64,000 nucleotides of DNA from Chryseobacterium sp. ZHDP1. Its GTDB lineage: Bacteria; Bacteroidota; Bacteroidia; Flavobacteriales; Weeksellaceae. Of this stretch, positions 15,674-24,211 are shown piece by piece; positions within the stretch are counted from its first letter, which is position 1; the number at the start of each line of letters is the position of its first letter. The notes below the pieces were generated by a model. The model was given only the letters and a program-made list of their open reading frames with translations. It ran no database searches and was not told the origin of the DNA. The translations under genes were made by a program, and so were the position numbers. Location: positions 4,853,749 to 4,917,748 of the forward strand of contig NZ_CP075682.1 in the NCBI RefSeq assembly GCF_018603435.1, given 5' to 3'.

Positions 15674-16603
15674 ATGACTGAAAAGTCTGCTTTACATCCA
15701 AGAAATCTGCATCGTGATCCTTATGATTTCGAAAAGCTGATTTCCTGTGTACCGGAACTAAAACACTATGTTTTTGTGAACGCTTATCAAAGTGTAACAA
15801 TTAATTTCAGTCTTCCTAAGGCTGTAAAATTGCTGAACAAAGCGTTGTTGTTACACTTTTATAAGGTTCAGGATTGGGATATTCCCGATGGTAATCTTTG
15901 TCCGCCGATTCCCGGAAGAGCAGATTACATTCATTATATTGCCGATTTAATCGGTGAAAAAAATCCTCAAAATTCTGATGTTAAAGGACTGGATATCGGA
16001 ACAGGAGCAAATCTTGTCTATCCTTTAATTGCCCATCGTTCTTACGGATGGAAAATGCTTGGAACTGATATTAACGACAATTCCCTGAAAAATGCGGAAT
16101 ATATTTTAAGTCAGAATCCGGATTTACTCCCTTTCATACATCTGAAAAAGCAGCCGGAATCTGAACATATTTTCAAGAATATTATTGATAAAGAAGATCG
16201 TTTTGCATTTTCGATGTGCAATCCGCCTTTTCATGATTCCGAAGAATCTGCCATGAAAGGGAATTTCAGAAAGACAAAAAATCTTAAAAAATCTATGGTT
16301 AAAAAACCATTGCTGAACTTCGGAGGACAACAGTCGGAATTATGGTGTGAAGGCGGAGAACTGGCATTCATTACAAATATGATTCACGAAAGTGAACTGT
16401 ACTCATCTCAGGTTTTATGGTTTACTTGTCTTGTTTCCAAAAAAGAGAACCTCAGTAAATTAACATTCCTTTTAAAGAAAATAGAAGCAGTCGATTTCAG
16501 GATTATCGAAATGGCTCAGGGACAGAAAATCAGCCGGATATTGGCTTGGACTTTTGTTGATCCTAACAAGCATAAAGACTGGTTTTTGAAGTCAAAAATA
16601 TAA
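15674..16603 (+). CDS. rlmF: 23S rRNA (adenine(1618)-N6)-methyltransferase RlmF
   Basis: RlmF methylates A1618 (E. coli numbering) of 23S rRNA with S-adenosylmethionine. The 309-residue protein matches the family along its length: LHPRNLHRDPYDF at the N terminus, IPGRADYIHYIADL, the SAM motif LDIGTGAN (106-113) and the catalytic NPPF (183-186). I start at the ATG at 15674; a TTG lies directly before it. It follows the cytochrome gene by 3 bp, which suggests shared transcription without an obvious functional link. Confidence 0.93.
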   Translation: MTEKSALHPRNLHRDPYDFEKLISCVPELKHYVFVNAYQSVTINFSLPKAVKLLNKALLLHFYKVQDWDIPDGNLCPPIPGRADYIHYIADLIGEKNPQNSDVKGLDIGTGANLVYPLIAHRSYGWKMLGTDINDNSLKNAEYILSQNPDLLPFIHLKKQPESEHIFKNIIDKEDRFAFSMCNPPFHDSEESAMKGNFRKTKNLKKSMVKKPLLNFGGQQSELWCEGGELAFITNMIHESELYSSQVLWFTCLVSKKENLSKLTFLLKKIEAVDFRIIEMAQGQKISRILAWTFVDPNKHKDWFLKSKI

Positions 16604-16874
16604 TCCCGTATCTGTAGCTTTTCAATTAATAGTGTTTTCTATGCACATTTCCTGTACGTTATCTGCGCTTTAGCATTATTTTCATGCAAAAATATCACGT
16701 CTGTTGTTTTTGACAGATAACCTTAGTTTCGGTTTGAAGCTATCTGGTCATTTAGCAGTTTAATTAATATATACTGTATACAGTAATGTATTGGAGCGTA
16801 AAATATTTGCTTCAACTTTAAAGCAGAATTTTATAAATAATCACTAAATTTGTACGCTTTTAGAAAAATAAGAA
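16604..16874. other. Spacer upstream of lysS with a 14-bp palindrome
   Basis: It contains the perfect palindrome TACTGTATACAGTA (16772-16785) and a -7-like box TAAATTTG (16845-16852) about 22 nt before the lysS ATG. No gene seen. Confidence 0.5.
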
Positions 16875-18575
16875 ATGCAATTATCAGAACAAGAAATCAT
16901 TAGAAGAGAAAAGCTGAATAAGCTTGTTGAAATGGGGATTAATGCATTCCCGGCGGATGAATACATCATTACAGATACTACAGAATCTATAAAACAGGAT
17001 TTCGCAGAAAGTAAACAGGTAAAGATCGCGGGAAGACTGATGTCGCGAAGAATTCAGGGGAAAGCTTCTTTTGCTGAGTTGCAGGATTCTACAGGAAGAA
17101 TTCAGGTGTACTTCAACAGAGACGAGATCTGTACAGGAGAAGATAAAACTCTATACAATGAAGTGTACAAACACCTTTTGGATATCGGAGATATTATCGG
17201 AGTAGAAGGAGAGCTGTTTACAACACAGGTAGGAGAGAAGACTGTGTTGGTTAAAAATTTTACGCTGTTAACGAAATCTTTAAGACCTCTTCCGCAGGCA
17301 AAAACGGATGAAAACGGTGTTGTTCACGATGCTTTTAATGATCCGGAACTAAGATACAGACAGCGTTATGTAGATTTAACGGTAAATCCTCAGGTGAAAG
17401 AAGTTTTCGTAAAAAGAACAAAACTGTTCAATGCAATGAGAACATTCTTCAACGATGCAGGATATTTCGAAGTAGAAACTCCTATTTTACAGTCGATTCC
17501 TGGAGGAGCTGCGGCGAGACCTTTTATTACCCATCATAATGCTTTAGATATTCCTTTATATTTAAGAATTGCCAACGAACTGTATCTGAAAAGATTGATC
17601 GTGGGTGGTTTTGACGGGGTGTATGAATTCTCTAAAAACTTCAGAAATGAAGGGATGGACAGAACGCATAATCCTGAATTTACCGCAATGGAAATTTATG
17701 TAGCGTATAAAGATTACAACTGGATGATGGATTTCACTGAGAAGTTATTAGAGTTCTGTGCTATTCAGGTAAACGGAACAACAAAAGCTACTTTCGGAGA
17801 ACATGAAGTGGATTTTAAAGCGCCTTACCAGAGAATTTCCATGACGGATGCGATTCTTAAATTTACAGGATTCGACATTACCGGAAAAACGGAGCAGGAA
17901 TTATTCGATTTTGCGAAGTCTATCGGAATCGAAGTGAATGAAACGATGGGGAAAGGAAAATTAATTGATGAAATTTTTGGTGAAAAATGTGAAGGAAACT
18001 TTATTCAGCCGACTTTCATTACAGATTATCCTATTGAAATGTCACCGCTTACGAAAAAGCACAGAAGTAAAGAAGGCTTAACCGAGCGTTTTGAACTGAT
18101 GGTTTGCGGAAAAGAAATCGCTAACGCATATTCTGAGCTTAATGATCCGATTGACCAGAGAGAGCGTTTTGAAGATCAGTTAAAATTATCCGAAAAAGGA
18201 GATGATGAGGCAGGACAGTTTATTGATGAAGATTTCTTAAGAGCGTTGGAATACGGAATGCCGCCAACTTCAGGATTAGGAATCGGAATGGACAGGTTGA
18301 TTATGTTCCTGACGAATAACGCATCTATTCAGGAAGTTTTATTCTTCCCTCAGATGAGACCTGAAAAAGCGGTTCCTCAAATCGAACTGGGTGAAGATGA
18401 AAAAGTAATTATTGAAATTTTAAACTCTCAGGAAGAACCTTTTACATTGGCAGAAGTGAAAGAAAGAAGTCAGTTGTCCGGTAAAAAATGGGACAAAGCT
18501 TCCAAAACTTTAACGAAAAATAATCTCGTGAAAGTGGAGAAGATTGATGAGGTTCTTTTGATGAAACTGGTTTAA
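16875..18575 (+). CDS. lysS: Lysyl-tRNA synthetase, class II
   Basis: LysS charges tRNA-Lys. The N-terminal OB fold (about 35-140) is followed by the class II core with motif 2 FRNEGMDRTHNPEF and motif 3 GLGIGMDRL. At 566 residues it is about 60-70 longer than the E. coli enzyme. The extra part is a C-terminal tail (EDEKVIIEILNSQEEPFTLA... to the end) that looks like a small winged-helix domain. The ATG at 16875 fits the family start. Its transcript ends at a strong hairpin at 18598-18628. Confidence 0.96.
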   Translation: MQLSEQEIIRREKLNKLVEMGINAFPADEYIITDTTESIKQDFAESKQVKIAGRLMSRRIQGKASFAELQDSTGRIQVYFNRDEICTGEDKTLYNEVYKHLLDIGDIIGVEGELFTTQVGEKTVLVKNFTLLTKSLRPLPQAKTDENGVVHDAFNDPELRYRQRYVDLTVNPQVKEVFVKRTKLFNAMRTFFNDAGYFEVETPILQSIPGGAAARPFITHHNALDIPLYLRIANELYLKRLIVGGFDGVYEFSKNFRNEGMDRTHNPEFTAMEIYVAYKDYNWMMDFTEKLLEFCAIQVNGTTKATFGEHEVDFKAPYQRISMTDAILKFTGFDITGKTEQELFDFAKSIGIEVNETMGKGKLIDEIFGEKCEGNFIQPTFITDYPIEMSPLTKKHRSKEGLTERFELMVCGKEIANAYSELNDPIDQRERFEDQLKLSEKGDDEAGQFIDEDFLRALEYGMPPTSGLGIGMDRLIMFLTNNASIQEVLFFPQMRPEKAVPQIELGEDEKVIIEILNSQEEPFTLAEVKERSQLSGKKWDKASKTLTKNNLVKVEKIDEVLLMKLV

Positions 18576-18597
18576 GATTTTATCATATAATAATTTA

Positions 18598-18635
18598 GTT
18601 CCGGCGGAAGCGAAGCTTCCGCCGGAACTTTTTGT
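18598..18635 (+). terminator. Terminator of lysS with GAA triloop
   Basis: GTTCCGGCGGAAGC-gaa-GCTTCCGCCGGAAC followed by TTTTTG: 14 perfect pairs. The GC-GAA-GC top is an unusually stable mini-hairpin type. Confidence 0.88.
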
Positions 18636-18690
18636 AAAGTTTAAGAAACTATTTCAGTACAATTTCCGTTATTTATAAAAACTAAATAAG

Positions 18691-19509
18691 ATGAGAATTC
18701 TGATCGTCCTTATTTTTCTGTTCGTCAACACGAGAGCTCAGATGCTTAGTTCGGTTTATTTTGAATATAACAGTTCTAAACTGACGAAAGAATCGCAGAG
18801 AAAACTTGACAGTCTGGCGCAACTAAAAAGCAATCTGAAATTCAGAATTTTTGGAAACTGCGACATTTCCGGAACTTCGGAATACAATAAAAAGCTGTCT
18901 GAAGATCGCGCAAATGCGGTTAATCGATATTTACAGTCAAAAGCTGGAAACAATATCAAGCTGGAAAGTGTAGTAGGATTGGGAAAAGAAAAACCGATTA
19001 ATGACAACAGTACCGAAGAACTGCGTGGTAAAAACAGAAGGGTAGATGTATTTATTGATCGGGTGATGATTGCCGGAGAAATACATTCCGGAAAGGCCTT
19101 TGAGAGTTTTTTCAGCAAAAAAGTTTCGGAAATGAAAATCGGAGAAACTTTTTCTTTACCGAATGTTAATTTTATCGGAGGTCGCCACGTATGGCTGCCA
19201 AAAGGAAATAGTGTATTGATGCAGTTAGCGGAAATTTTAAAAAATAATTCTACAGTTGAGGTAGAATTGCAGGGACATATCTGCTGTGATTATGATAATT
19301 TCGATGGTGAAGATTTAGATCTGAAAACATTTAATTTATCATGGACGAGAGCCAATGCCATCAAAGAATTTCTGGAAAAGCAGGGAATTAGTTCAACTCG
19401 CATCAAAGCCACCGGAATGGGGCATCTCAATCCTATTGTTTATCCCGAAAGAAAGGAAGAGGATTTTATGAAGAACAGGAGGGTAGAAATTGTTTTGCTT
19501 AAAAAATAG
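18691..19509 (+). CDS. Secreted protein with two OmpA-like domains
   Basis: The 272-residue protein has a signal peptide (MRILIVLIFLFVNTRAQ) and two peptidoglycan-binding OmpA-C-type domains. The first covers about 22-125 (VYFEYNSSKLTKESQRKLD, GLGKEKPINDN, KNRRVDVFI). The second covers about 155-272 (NVNFIGGRHVWLPKG, RANAIKEFLEKQGI, GMGHLNPIVYP, KNRRVEIVLL). No beta barrel precedes them, so it is a soluble periplasmic or lipid-free binder of peptidoglycan. Such double-domain proteins are common in flavobacteria, but I know of no assigned role. Confidence 0.85.
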   Translation: MRILIVLIFLFVNTRAQMLSSVYFEYNSSKLTKESQRKLDSLAQLKSNLKFRIFGNCDISGTSEYNKKLSEDRANAVNRYLQSKAGNNIKLESVVGLGKEKPINDNSTEELRGKNRRVDVFIDRVMIAGEIHSGKAFESFFSKKVSEMKIGETFSLPNVNFIGGRHVWLPKGNSVLMQLAEILKNNSTVEVELQGHICCDYDNFDGEDLDLKTFNLSWTRANAIKEFLEKQGISSTRIKATGMGHLNPIVYPERKEEDFMKNRRVEIVLLKK

Positions 19510-19514
19510 ATGAT

Positions 19515-19549
19515 AAGGTTTCGGCGCAGCTTTGCTGCGCCGAAACCTT
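19515..19549. terminator. Bidirectional terminator between the OmpA-like gene and cydB
   Basis: AAGGTTTCGGCGCAGC-ttt-GCTGCGCCGAAACCTT: 16 perfect pairs between two convergent genes, with T-rich DNA after it on the plus strand. Confidence 0.85.
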
Positions 19550-19563
19550 TTATACATATAAAA

Positions 19564-20568
19564 TTATCTTCTCTGTTTACTGAACGAAGCCATCAGATAA
19601 AATAGAAAAGGAAGGATGAATAACGATCCCAGCATTAAAGCCCATCCCAAAGCGGAAATAGTCTTTGGTGCTGCAACGTGTTCTAATAACGAAAGATGTT
19701 GCCCGTTTCCAAACAAAATAATATTCGGATTATGCTGATAAGTTGCGGCAACCAGAATCATAATCACCTGAAATCCGGCTAAAGCTCTTACAGGTAAAAG
19801 TTTACGGCGATTCATTGCTCTCAGAATCAGGAACAGGCAAATCGTGGCAAAAACCGTAGCCATAATTCCTAAAGGTTTTGAGAAAACCCACATCAGTAAA
19901 GGAATATCAGAAAAATAAGCCGTGATGAAAACCAGAAGTCCTGCGACAACAACAAAGATCATGGTCTGTTTGGATTTTCTGATCATCATGCCCAGTTCAA
20001 AACGGTCGGATGTTTCTCTCAATGCAAAAACGGAAGCAAGATAAGCGCAGATGGAAACTGTAAATAAACCAACTGCTACACCAAACCAGTTCAGCCAGCT
20101 GAAAATATATAAATCTAAAAAGTTAGTCGCATCCGGATTAATGGAATGAGAGATTGTAGCTGCAGCCGTTAATCCCAGAAAAAAAGGAGTAAGTAAACTG
20201 GCAAAGTAAAAAATCTGTGTGTAAATGCGTTGCCAACTGTCTTCTACTGCATCATAATGCCGGAACGTAAAAGCTGTTCCGCGCGCAATAATTCCTACCA
20301 GCATTAAAACCAAAGGAATATGAAGATAGGTGGAAAGCGTGGTGTAAATCTCAGGAAAGCCGACAAAAAGAATAACGATCGCAATAATCAGCCACATATG
20401 ATTGGCTTCCCAAACCGGAGCAATAGAAGTGTACATCAAAGTCTGCGTTTTGGGCCTGTTCTTTTTTCTGGTGAACATTTCCACAATGCCCGCCCCGAAA
20501 TCAGCTCCGCCTAAAATTACATACAGACAGATGGATAGCCAGAGAAATCCTATAACAATATAAATCAT
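19564..20568 (-). CDS. cydB: Cytochrome bd oxidase subunit II
   Basis: CydB is the second integral subunit of the cytochrome bd quinol oxidase, which reduces oxygen at low concentration. The 334-residue protein has the N-terminal GGADFGAGIVEMF, WEANHMWLI and eight or nine membrane segments expected for the family. Its ATG overlaps the cydA stop by 4 bp. I see no short cydX-like frame after it before the convergent terminator. Confidence 0.95.
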   Translation of the reverse strand: MIYIVIGFLWLSICLYVILGGADFGAGIVEMFTRKKNRPKTQTLMYTSIAPVWEANHMWLIIAIVILFVGFPEIYTTLSTYLHIPLVLMLVGIIARGTAFTFRHYDAVEDSWQRIYTQIFYFASLLTPFFLGLTAAATISHSINPDATNFLDLYIFSWLNWFGVAVGLFTVSICAYLASVFALRETSDRFELGMMIRKSKQTMIFVVVAGLLVFITAYFSDIPLLMWVFSKPLGIMATVFATICLFLILRAMNRRKLLPVRALAGFQVIMILVAATYQHNPNIILFGNGQHLSLLEHVAAPKTISALGWALMLGSLFILPFLFYLMASFSKQRR

Positions 20569-21908
20569 GACTTTTTATTTTTAGAATTAAACTGTGGATC
20601 GGTAGGATCGTATAATTTAGGAACCATTTTAATCTGTCGTGTCAAAAGGAAAATAATAACGAAAGATAATGAGACAAAAATTGCGGTAAAAAAGTAAAAT
20701 GAATACTGAATTCCCGGCATCGGAGTTACCGCCTCTGCTGTTTTCATAATTCCGTAAATAATCCACGGCTGTCTTCCGACTTCAGTTACTGTCCATCCCG
20801 CTTCCAGAGCAATATATCCGAAAGGGGTCGCGTATAAAAATGTTTTCAGGAGCCAGTTTCTGGAAAGCCATTCTTTTCTGAAAAACGTAGCATACAGAAA
20901 AACGCTTCCAATGATAATCATTACAACTCCGAAGAAGATCATGATCTGAAAAGCGTAATGCACAACCGCGACCGGAGGCCATTCGTCTTTTGGAAAATCT
21001 TTTAGTCCTTTTACTTCAGCATTAAAATCATTAGCCACTAAAAAACTAAGAACTTTCGGAATTTTTATGGCATATTTTATCTCTTCTTTTTTCTCATCCG
21101 GAATACCGCCAATCACAAATGAGGCTCCTTTTTCCGTTTCAAAATGGGCTTCCATGGCAGCTAATTTTATAGGTTGTCTTTTTGCAACAGATTTTGCGGC
21201 AACATCACCACTTAAGGGAGCTCCAAATGCTCCGATCAAAGCAAATCCTGCCGCAATTCTAAAGGCTTTGGTATGAAATTCAACATTTTTTTTCTTTAGG
21301 ATTAAAAAAGCATGAACTCCGGCAACGGCAAATCCAGTCGCACAAAACGCGGCAACCGTCATGTGTAACGCCTGAGGAAACCACGCTTCATTAAACATGG
21401 CTTTAATAGGATCTATATTTAAATATTGTCCGTTCACATAATCAAATCCGGCTGGAGAATTCATCCACGCGTTTGCGGCAACCACTAAAATTCCCGAAGC
21501 CAAACCGCTTAAGCCTACCAAAAATCCGCAGAACCAATGAAACCATTTATTAAATCTGTCCCATCCGTACAGAAAAAATCCGATAGCGATGGCTTCAATA
21601 AAGAAAGCGGTTCCTTCCAGTGAAAAAGGCATTCCGAAGATCGGTCCTGCGTGTTTCATAAATTCAGGCCATAGCAGTCCCAGTTCAAAGGAAAGCATTG
21701 TTCCGGAAACGGCTCCGGTCGCAAAAAGGATTGCTACACCCTTGCTCCATGCTTTGGTGAGACCTTTATAAACTTCATTTTTTGTTTTTAAGTATTTCCA
21801 GTGCGCAAAAGCCATAAGGAAAGGCATTACCATACCGACACAAGAGAAAATAATGTGAAAGCCGAGTGACATTGCCATCTGTGCACGAGCTGCAAGAAAG
21901 TCATCCAT
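20565..21908 (-). CDS. cydA: Cytochrome bd oxidase subunit I
   Basis: CydA carries haems b558, b595 and d and the quinol site. The 447-residue protein is of the short Q-loop type. Haem ligand candidates are His18 (SLGFHIIF) and the His near residue 180 (ALHMTV), and the signature GRQPW lies at about 376-380. The start is the ATG at 21908 (MDDFLAARAQMAMS); the 17 codons open upstream do not match the family. The gene runs divergently from gyrB. Confidence 0.96.
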   Translation of the reverse strand: MDDFLAARAQMAMSLGFHIIFSCVGMVMPFLMAFAHWKYLKTKNEVYKGLTKAWSKGVAILFATGAVSGTMLSFELGLLWPEFMKHAGPIFGMPFSLEGTAFFIEAIAIGFFLYGWDRFNKWFHWFCGFLVGLSGLASGILVVAANAWMNSPAGFDYVNGQYLNIDPIKAMFNEAWFPQALHMTVAAFCATGFAVAGVHAFLILKKKNVEFHTKAFRIAAGFALIGAFGAPLSGDVAAKSVAKRQPIKLAAMEAHFETEKGASFVIGGIPDEKKEEIKYAIKIPKVLSFLVANDFNAEVKGLKDFPKDEWPPVAVVHYAFQIMIFFGVVMIIIGSVFLYATFFRKEWLSRNWLLKTFLYATPFGYIALEAGWTVTEVGRQPWIIYGIMKTAEAVTPMPGIQYSFYFFTAIFVSLSFVIIFLLTRQIKMVPKLYDPTDPQFNSKNKKS

Positions 21909-22140
21909 AAACCATTCATTTTGAGTAAATAAATTTACGCATAAATTATAGACCGTCACTATGATTTACAACAGCATTTGTTCGAGAAATAGGCTTTAAC
22001 TTTGATGTTTTTTAAAAGAAAATAATCTTTGGTTTCTGTGGAAAAATCGATACTTTTTTGACATATTTTAACTTTCATACCTCGAAAAAAATCACGATAT
22101 TTGTGAGTCTTTGCATTTAGCAGGATTTTTTAATATTTAT

Positions 22141-24075
22141 ATGAGTCAGAAACAATATACAGCTAGTAGTATTCAGGCATTGGAAGGAATGGAACACGTG
22201 CGTATGCGTCCTTCAATGTACATTGGTGATGTGGGAGTAAGAGGTCTCCATCATTTGGTTTATGAAGTAGTAGATAACTCTATCGACGAAGCTTTAGCAG
22301 GGTACTGCGATACAATCTTTGTCAGCATTAAAGAAGGAAACGGAATCGAGGTTAGCGATAACGGTAGAGGTATTCCTGTGGATTTCCACGAAAAAGAACA
22401 GAAATCTGCTCTTGAGGTGGTAATGACAAAAATTGGGGCAGGTGGTAAGTTTGATAAAGATTCTTATAAAGTTTCCGGAGGTCTTCACGGAGTTGGGGTT
22501 TCGTGTGTGAACGCACTTTCCAACGAAATGGTAACGACAGTTTACAGAGACGGAAACGTTTATCAGCAGATATATTCAAGAGGTAAAGCTCAGACGGGCG
22601 TTGAGGAAATCGGACACAGCGATCAGAGAGGAACCAAGCAGTTCTTCCAGCCGGATGATTCTATCTTTACAGAACTGGTGTATAATTATGATACACTAGC
22701 AAGCCGTTTAAGAGAGCTTTCTTATTTAAATAAAGGAATTACCATTACCCTTACTGACGAAAGAGAAAAACTGGAAGACGGTTCTTTCAGATCGGAAGTT
22801 TTCCATTCTGAAGGTGGTTTAAAGGAATTCGTTGCTTTCATCGACGGAAATCGTGAATCGATCATGGAAAACGTAATTTTCATGGAAGGCGAAAGAGACG
22901 ATATTCCTGTGGAAGTAGCGATGCGTTATAATACTTCATTTAACGAGAATCTTCACTCTTACGTTAATAATATCAACACTCACGAAGGAGGAACTCACTT
23001 AGCAGGTTTCAGACGTGCTTTAACGAGAACCTTAAAGAAATATGCGGATGATTTAGGAATTCCTCAGAAAGAAAAAGTAGAAATTACAGGAGACGATTTC
23101 CGTGAAGGGCTTACGGCTGTAGTTTCTGTAAAAGTAATGGAACCTCAGTTTGAAGGACAGACCAAAACAAAATTAGGAAACTCTGAAGTTTCGGGAGCTG
23201 TTGATAAAATTGTTGGGGAAATGCTGACTAACTTTTTAGAAGAAAATCCTAACGAAGCAAAAATTATCGTTCAGAAGGTCGTGTTGGCTGCAAAAGCAAG
23301 ACAGGCTGCGAAAAAAGCCCGTGAAATGGTTCAGAGAAAATCTCCAATGGGAGGTTCCGGGCTTCCGGGAAAACTATCCGACTGTTCTTCAAAAGATCCG
23401 GCAGAATCAGAAATTTTCTTGGTTGAGGGAGATTCCGCAGGCGGAACGGCAAAGCAGGGACGTGACCGATTCTTTCAGGCAATTCTTCCGTTAAGAGGTA
23501 AAATTTTGAACGTTGAGAAATCAATGCTTCATAAAGTATATGATAACGAGGAGATTAAAAATATTTATACCGCTTTAGGAGTTTCCGTAGGTACGGAAGA
23601 AGACAGCAAAGCGTTGAATATGGCAAAATTAAGATATCACAAGATCGTCATTATGACCGATGCTGATATTGATGGTTCCCACATTTCCACTTTGATCTTA
23701 ACTTTCTTCTTCAGATACATGAAAGAGCTGATTGAGAACGGATATATTTATATTGCTCAGCCGCCTTTGTATTTATTGAAAAAAGGAAACAAAAAAGTAT
23801 ATGCTTATAACGAAAAAGAGCGTGAAGAATTTACTTTAGAAATGTCTCCGGATGGAAAAGGGGTTGAGGTTCAGCGTTATAAAGGTCTTGGAGAGATGAA
23901 TCCTGAACAGCTTTGGGAAACCACTCTGAATCCTGAACACAGAATCCTGAAACAGGTAACCATCGACAATGCGGTGGAAGCAGACAGTGTATTTTCTATG
24001 TTGATGGGAGACGAGGTTCCGCCAAGAAGAGAATTTATTGAAAAGAATGCCAAATATGCAAAAATTGATGCATAA
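22141..24075 (+). CDS. gyrB: DNA gyrase subunit B
   Basis: The ATPase subunit of gyrase, 644 residues. The GHKL ATPase is shown by EVVDNSIDEALAG, DNGRGIPVD and GGLHGVGVSCVNA. The transducer has QTKTKLGNSEV. The Toprim domain has EIFLVEGDSAGGTAKQGRDR and TDADIDGSHI. The length and the absence of the large insertion of enterobacterial GyrB fit Bacteroidota; the QTKTKLGN motif and overall pattern favour GyrB over ParE. The start is the ATG at 22141 (MSQKQYTASSIQALEGM). The terminator is at 24098. Confidence 0.95.
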   Translation: MSQKQYTASSIQALEGMEHVRMRPSMYIGDVGVRGLHHLVYEVVDNSIDEALAGYCDTIFVSIKEGNGIEVSDNGRGIPVDFHEKEQKSALEVVMTKIGAGGKFDKDSYKVSGGLHGVGVSCVNALSNEMVTTVYRDGNVYQQIYSRGKAQTGVEEIGHSDQRGTKQFFQPDDSIFTELVYNYDTLASRLRELSYLNKGITITLTDEREKLEDGSFRSEVFHSEGGLKEFVAFIDGNRESIMENVIFMEGERDDIPVEVAMRYNTSFNENLHSYVNNINTHEGGTHLAGFRRALTRTLKKYADDLGIPQKEKVEITGDDFREGLTAVVSVKVMEPQFEGQTKTKLGNSEVSGAVDKIVGEMLTNFLEENPNEAKIIVQKVVLAAKARQAAKKAREMVQRKSPMGGSGLPGKLSDCSSKDPAESEIFLVEGDSAGGTAKQGRDRFFQAILPLRGKILNVEKSMLHKVYDNEEIKNIYTALGVSVGTEEDSKALNMAKLRYHKIVIMTDADIDGSHISTLILTFFFRYMKELIENGYIYIAQPPLYLLKKGNKKVYAYNEKEREEFTLEMSPDGKGVEVQRYKGLGEMNPEQLWETTLNPEHRILKQVTIDNAVEADSVFSMLMGDEVPPRREFIEKNAKYAKIDA

Positions 24076-24097
24076 TTGAATTCAAAAAATACGATTA

Positions 24098-24127
24098 TAA
24101 AAGACTTCAGCAATGGAGTCTTTTTTC
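24098..24127 (+). terminator. Terminator of gyrB
   Basis: AAAAGACTTCAGCAATGGAG followed by TCTTTTTTC: a stem of about ten pairs with a T run. Confidence 0.78.
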
Positions 24128-24165
24128 TTTTTCAATATTAACCATTCAATACAATAAAAAATAAT

Positions 24166-24195
24166 TTTGTCAGTTATAAGATTTCATTATTTTTG
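24166..24195 (+). promoter_or_regulatory. Bacteroidota-type promoter for the DUF3857 pair
   Basis: TTTG (24166-24169), 18 nt, then TATTTTTG (24188-24195): an exact match to the TTTG / TAnnTTTG arrangement, ending 16 nt before the ATG at 24212. Confidence 0.75.
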
Positions 24196-24211
24196 CTAAA
24201 TTTTAATAACC

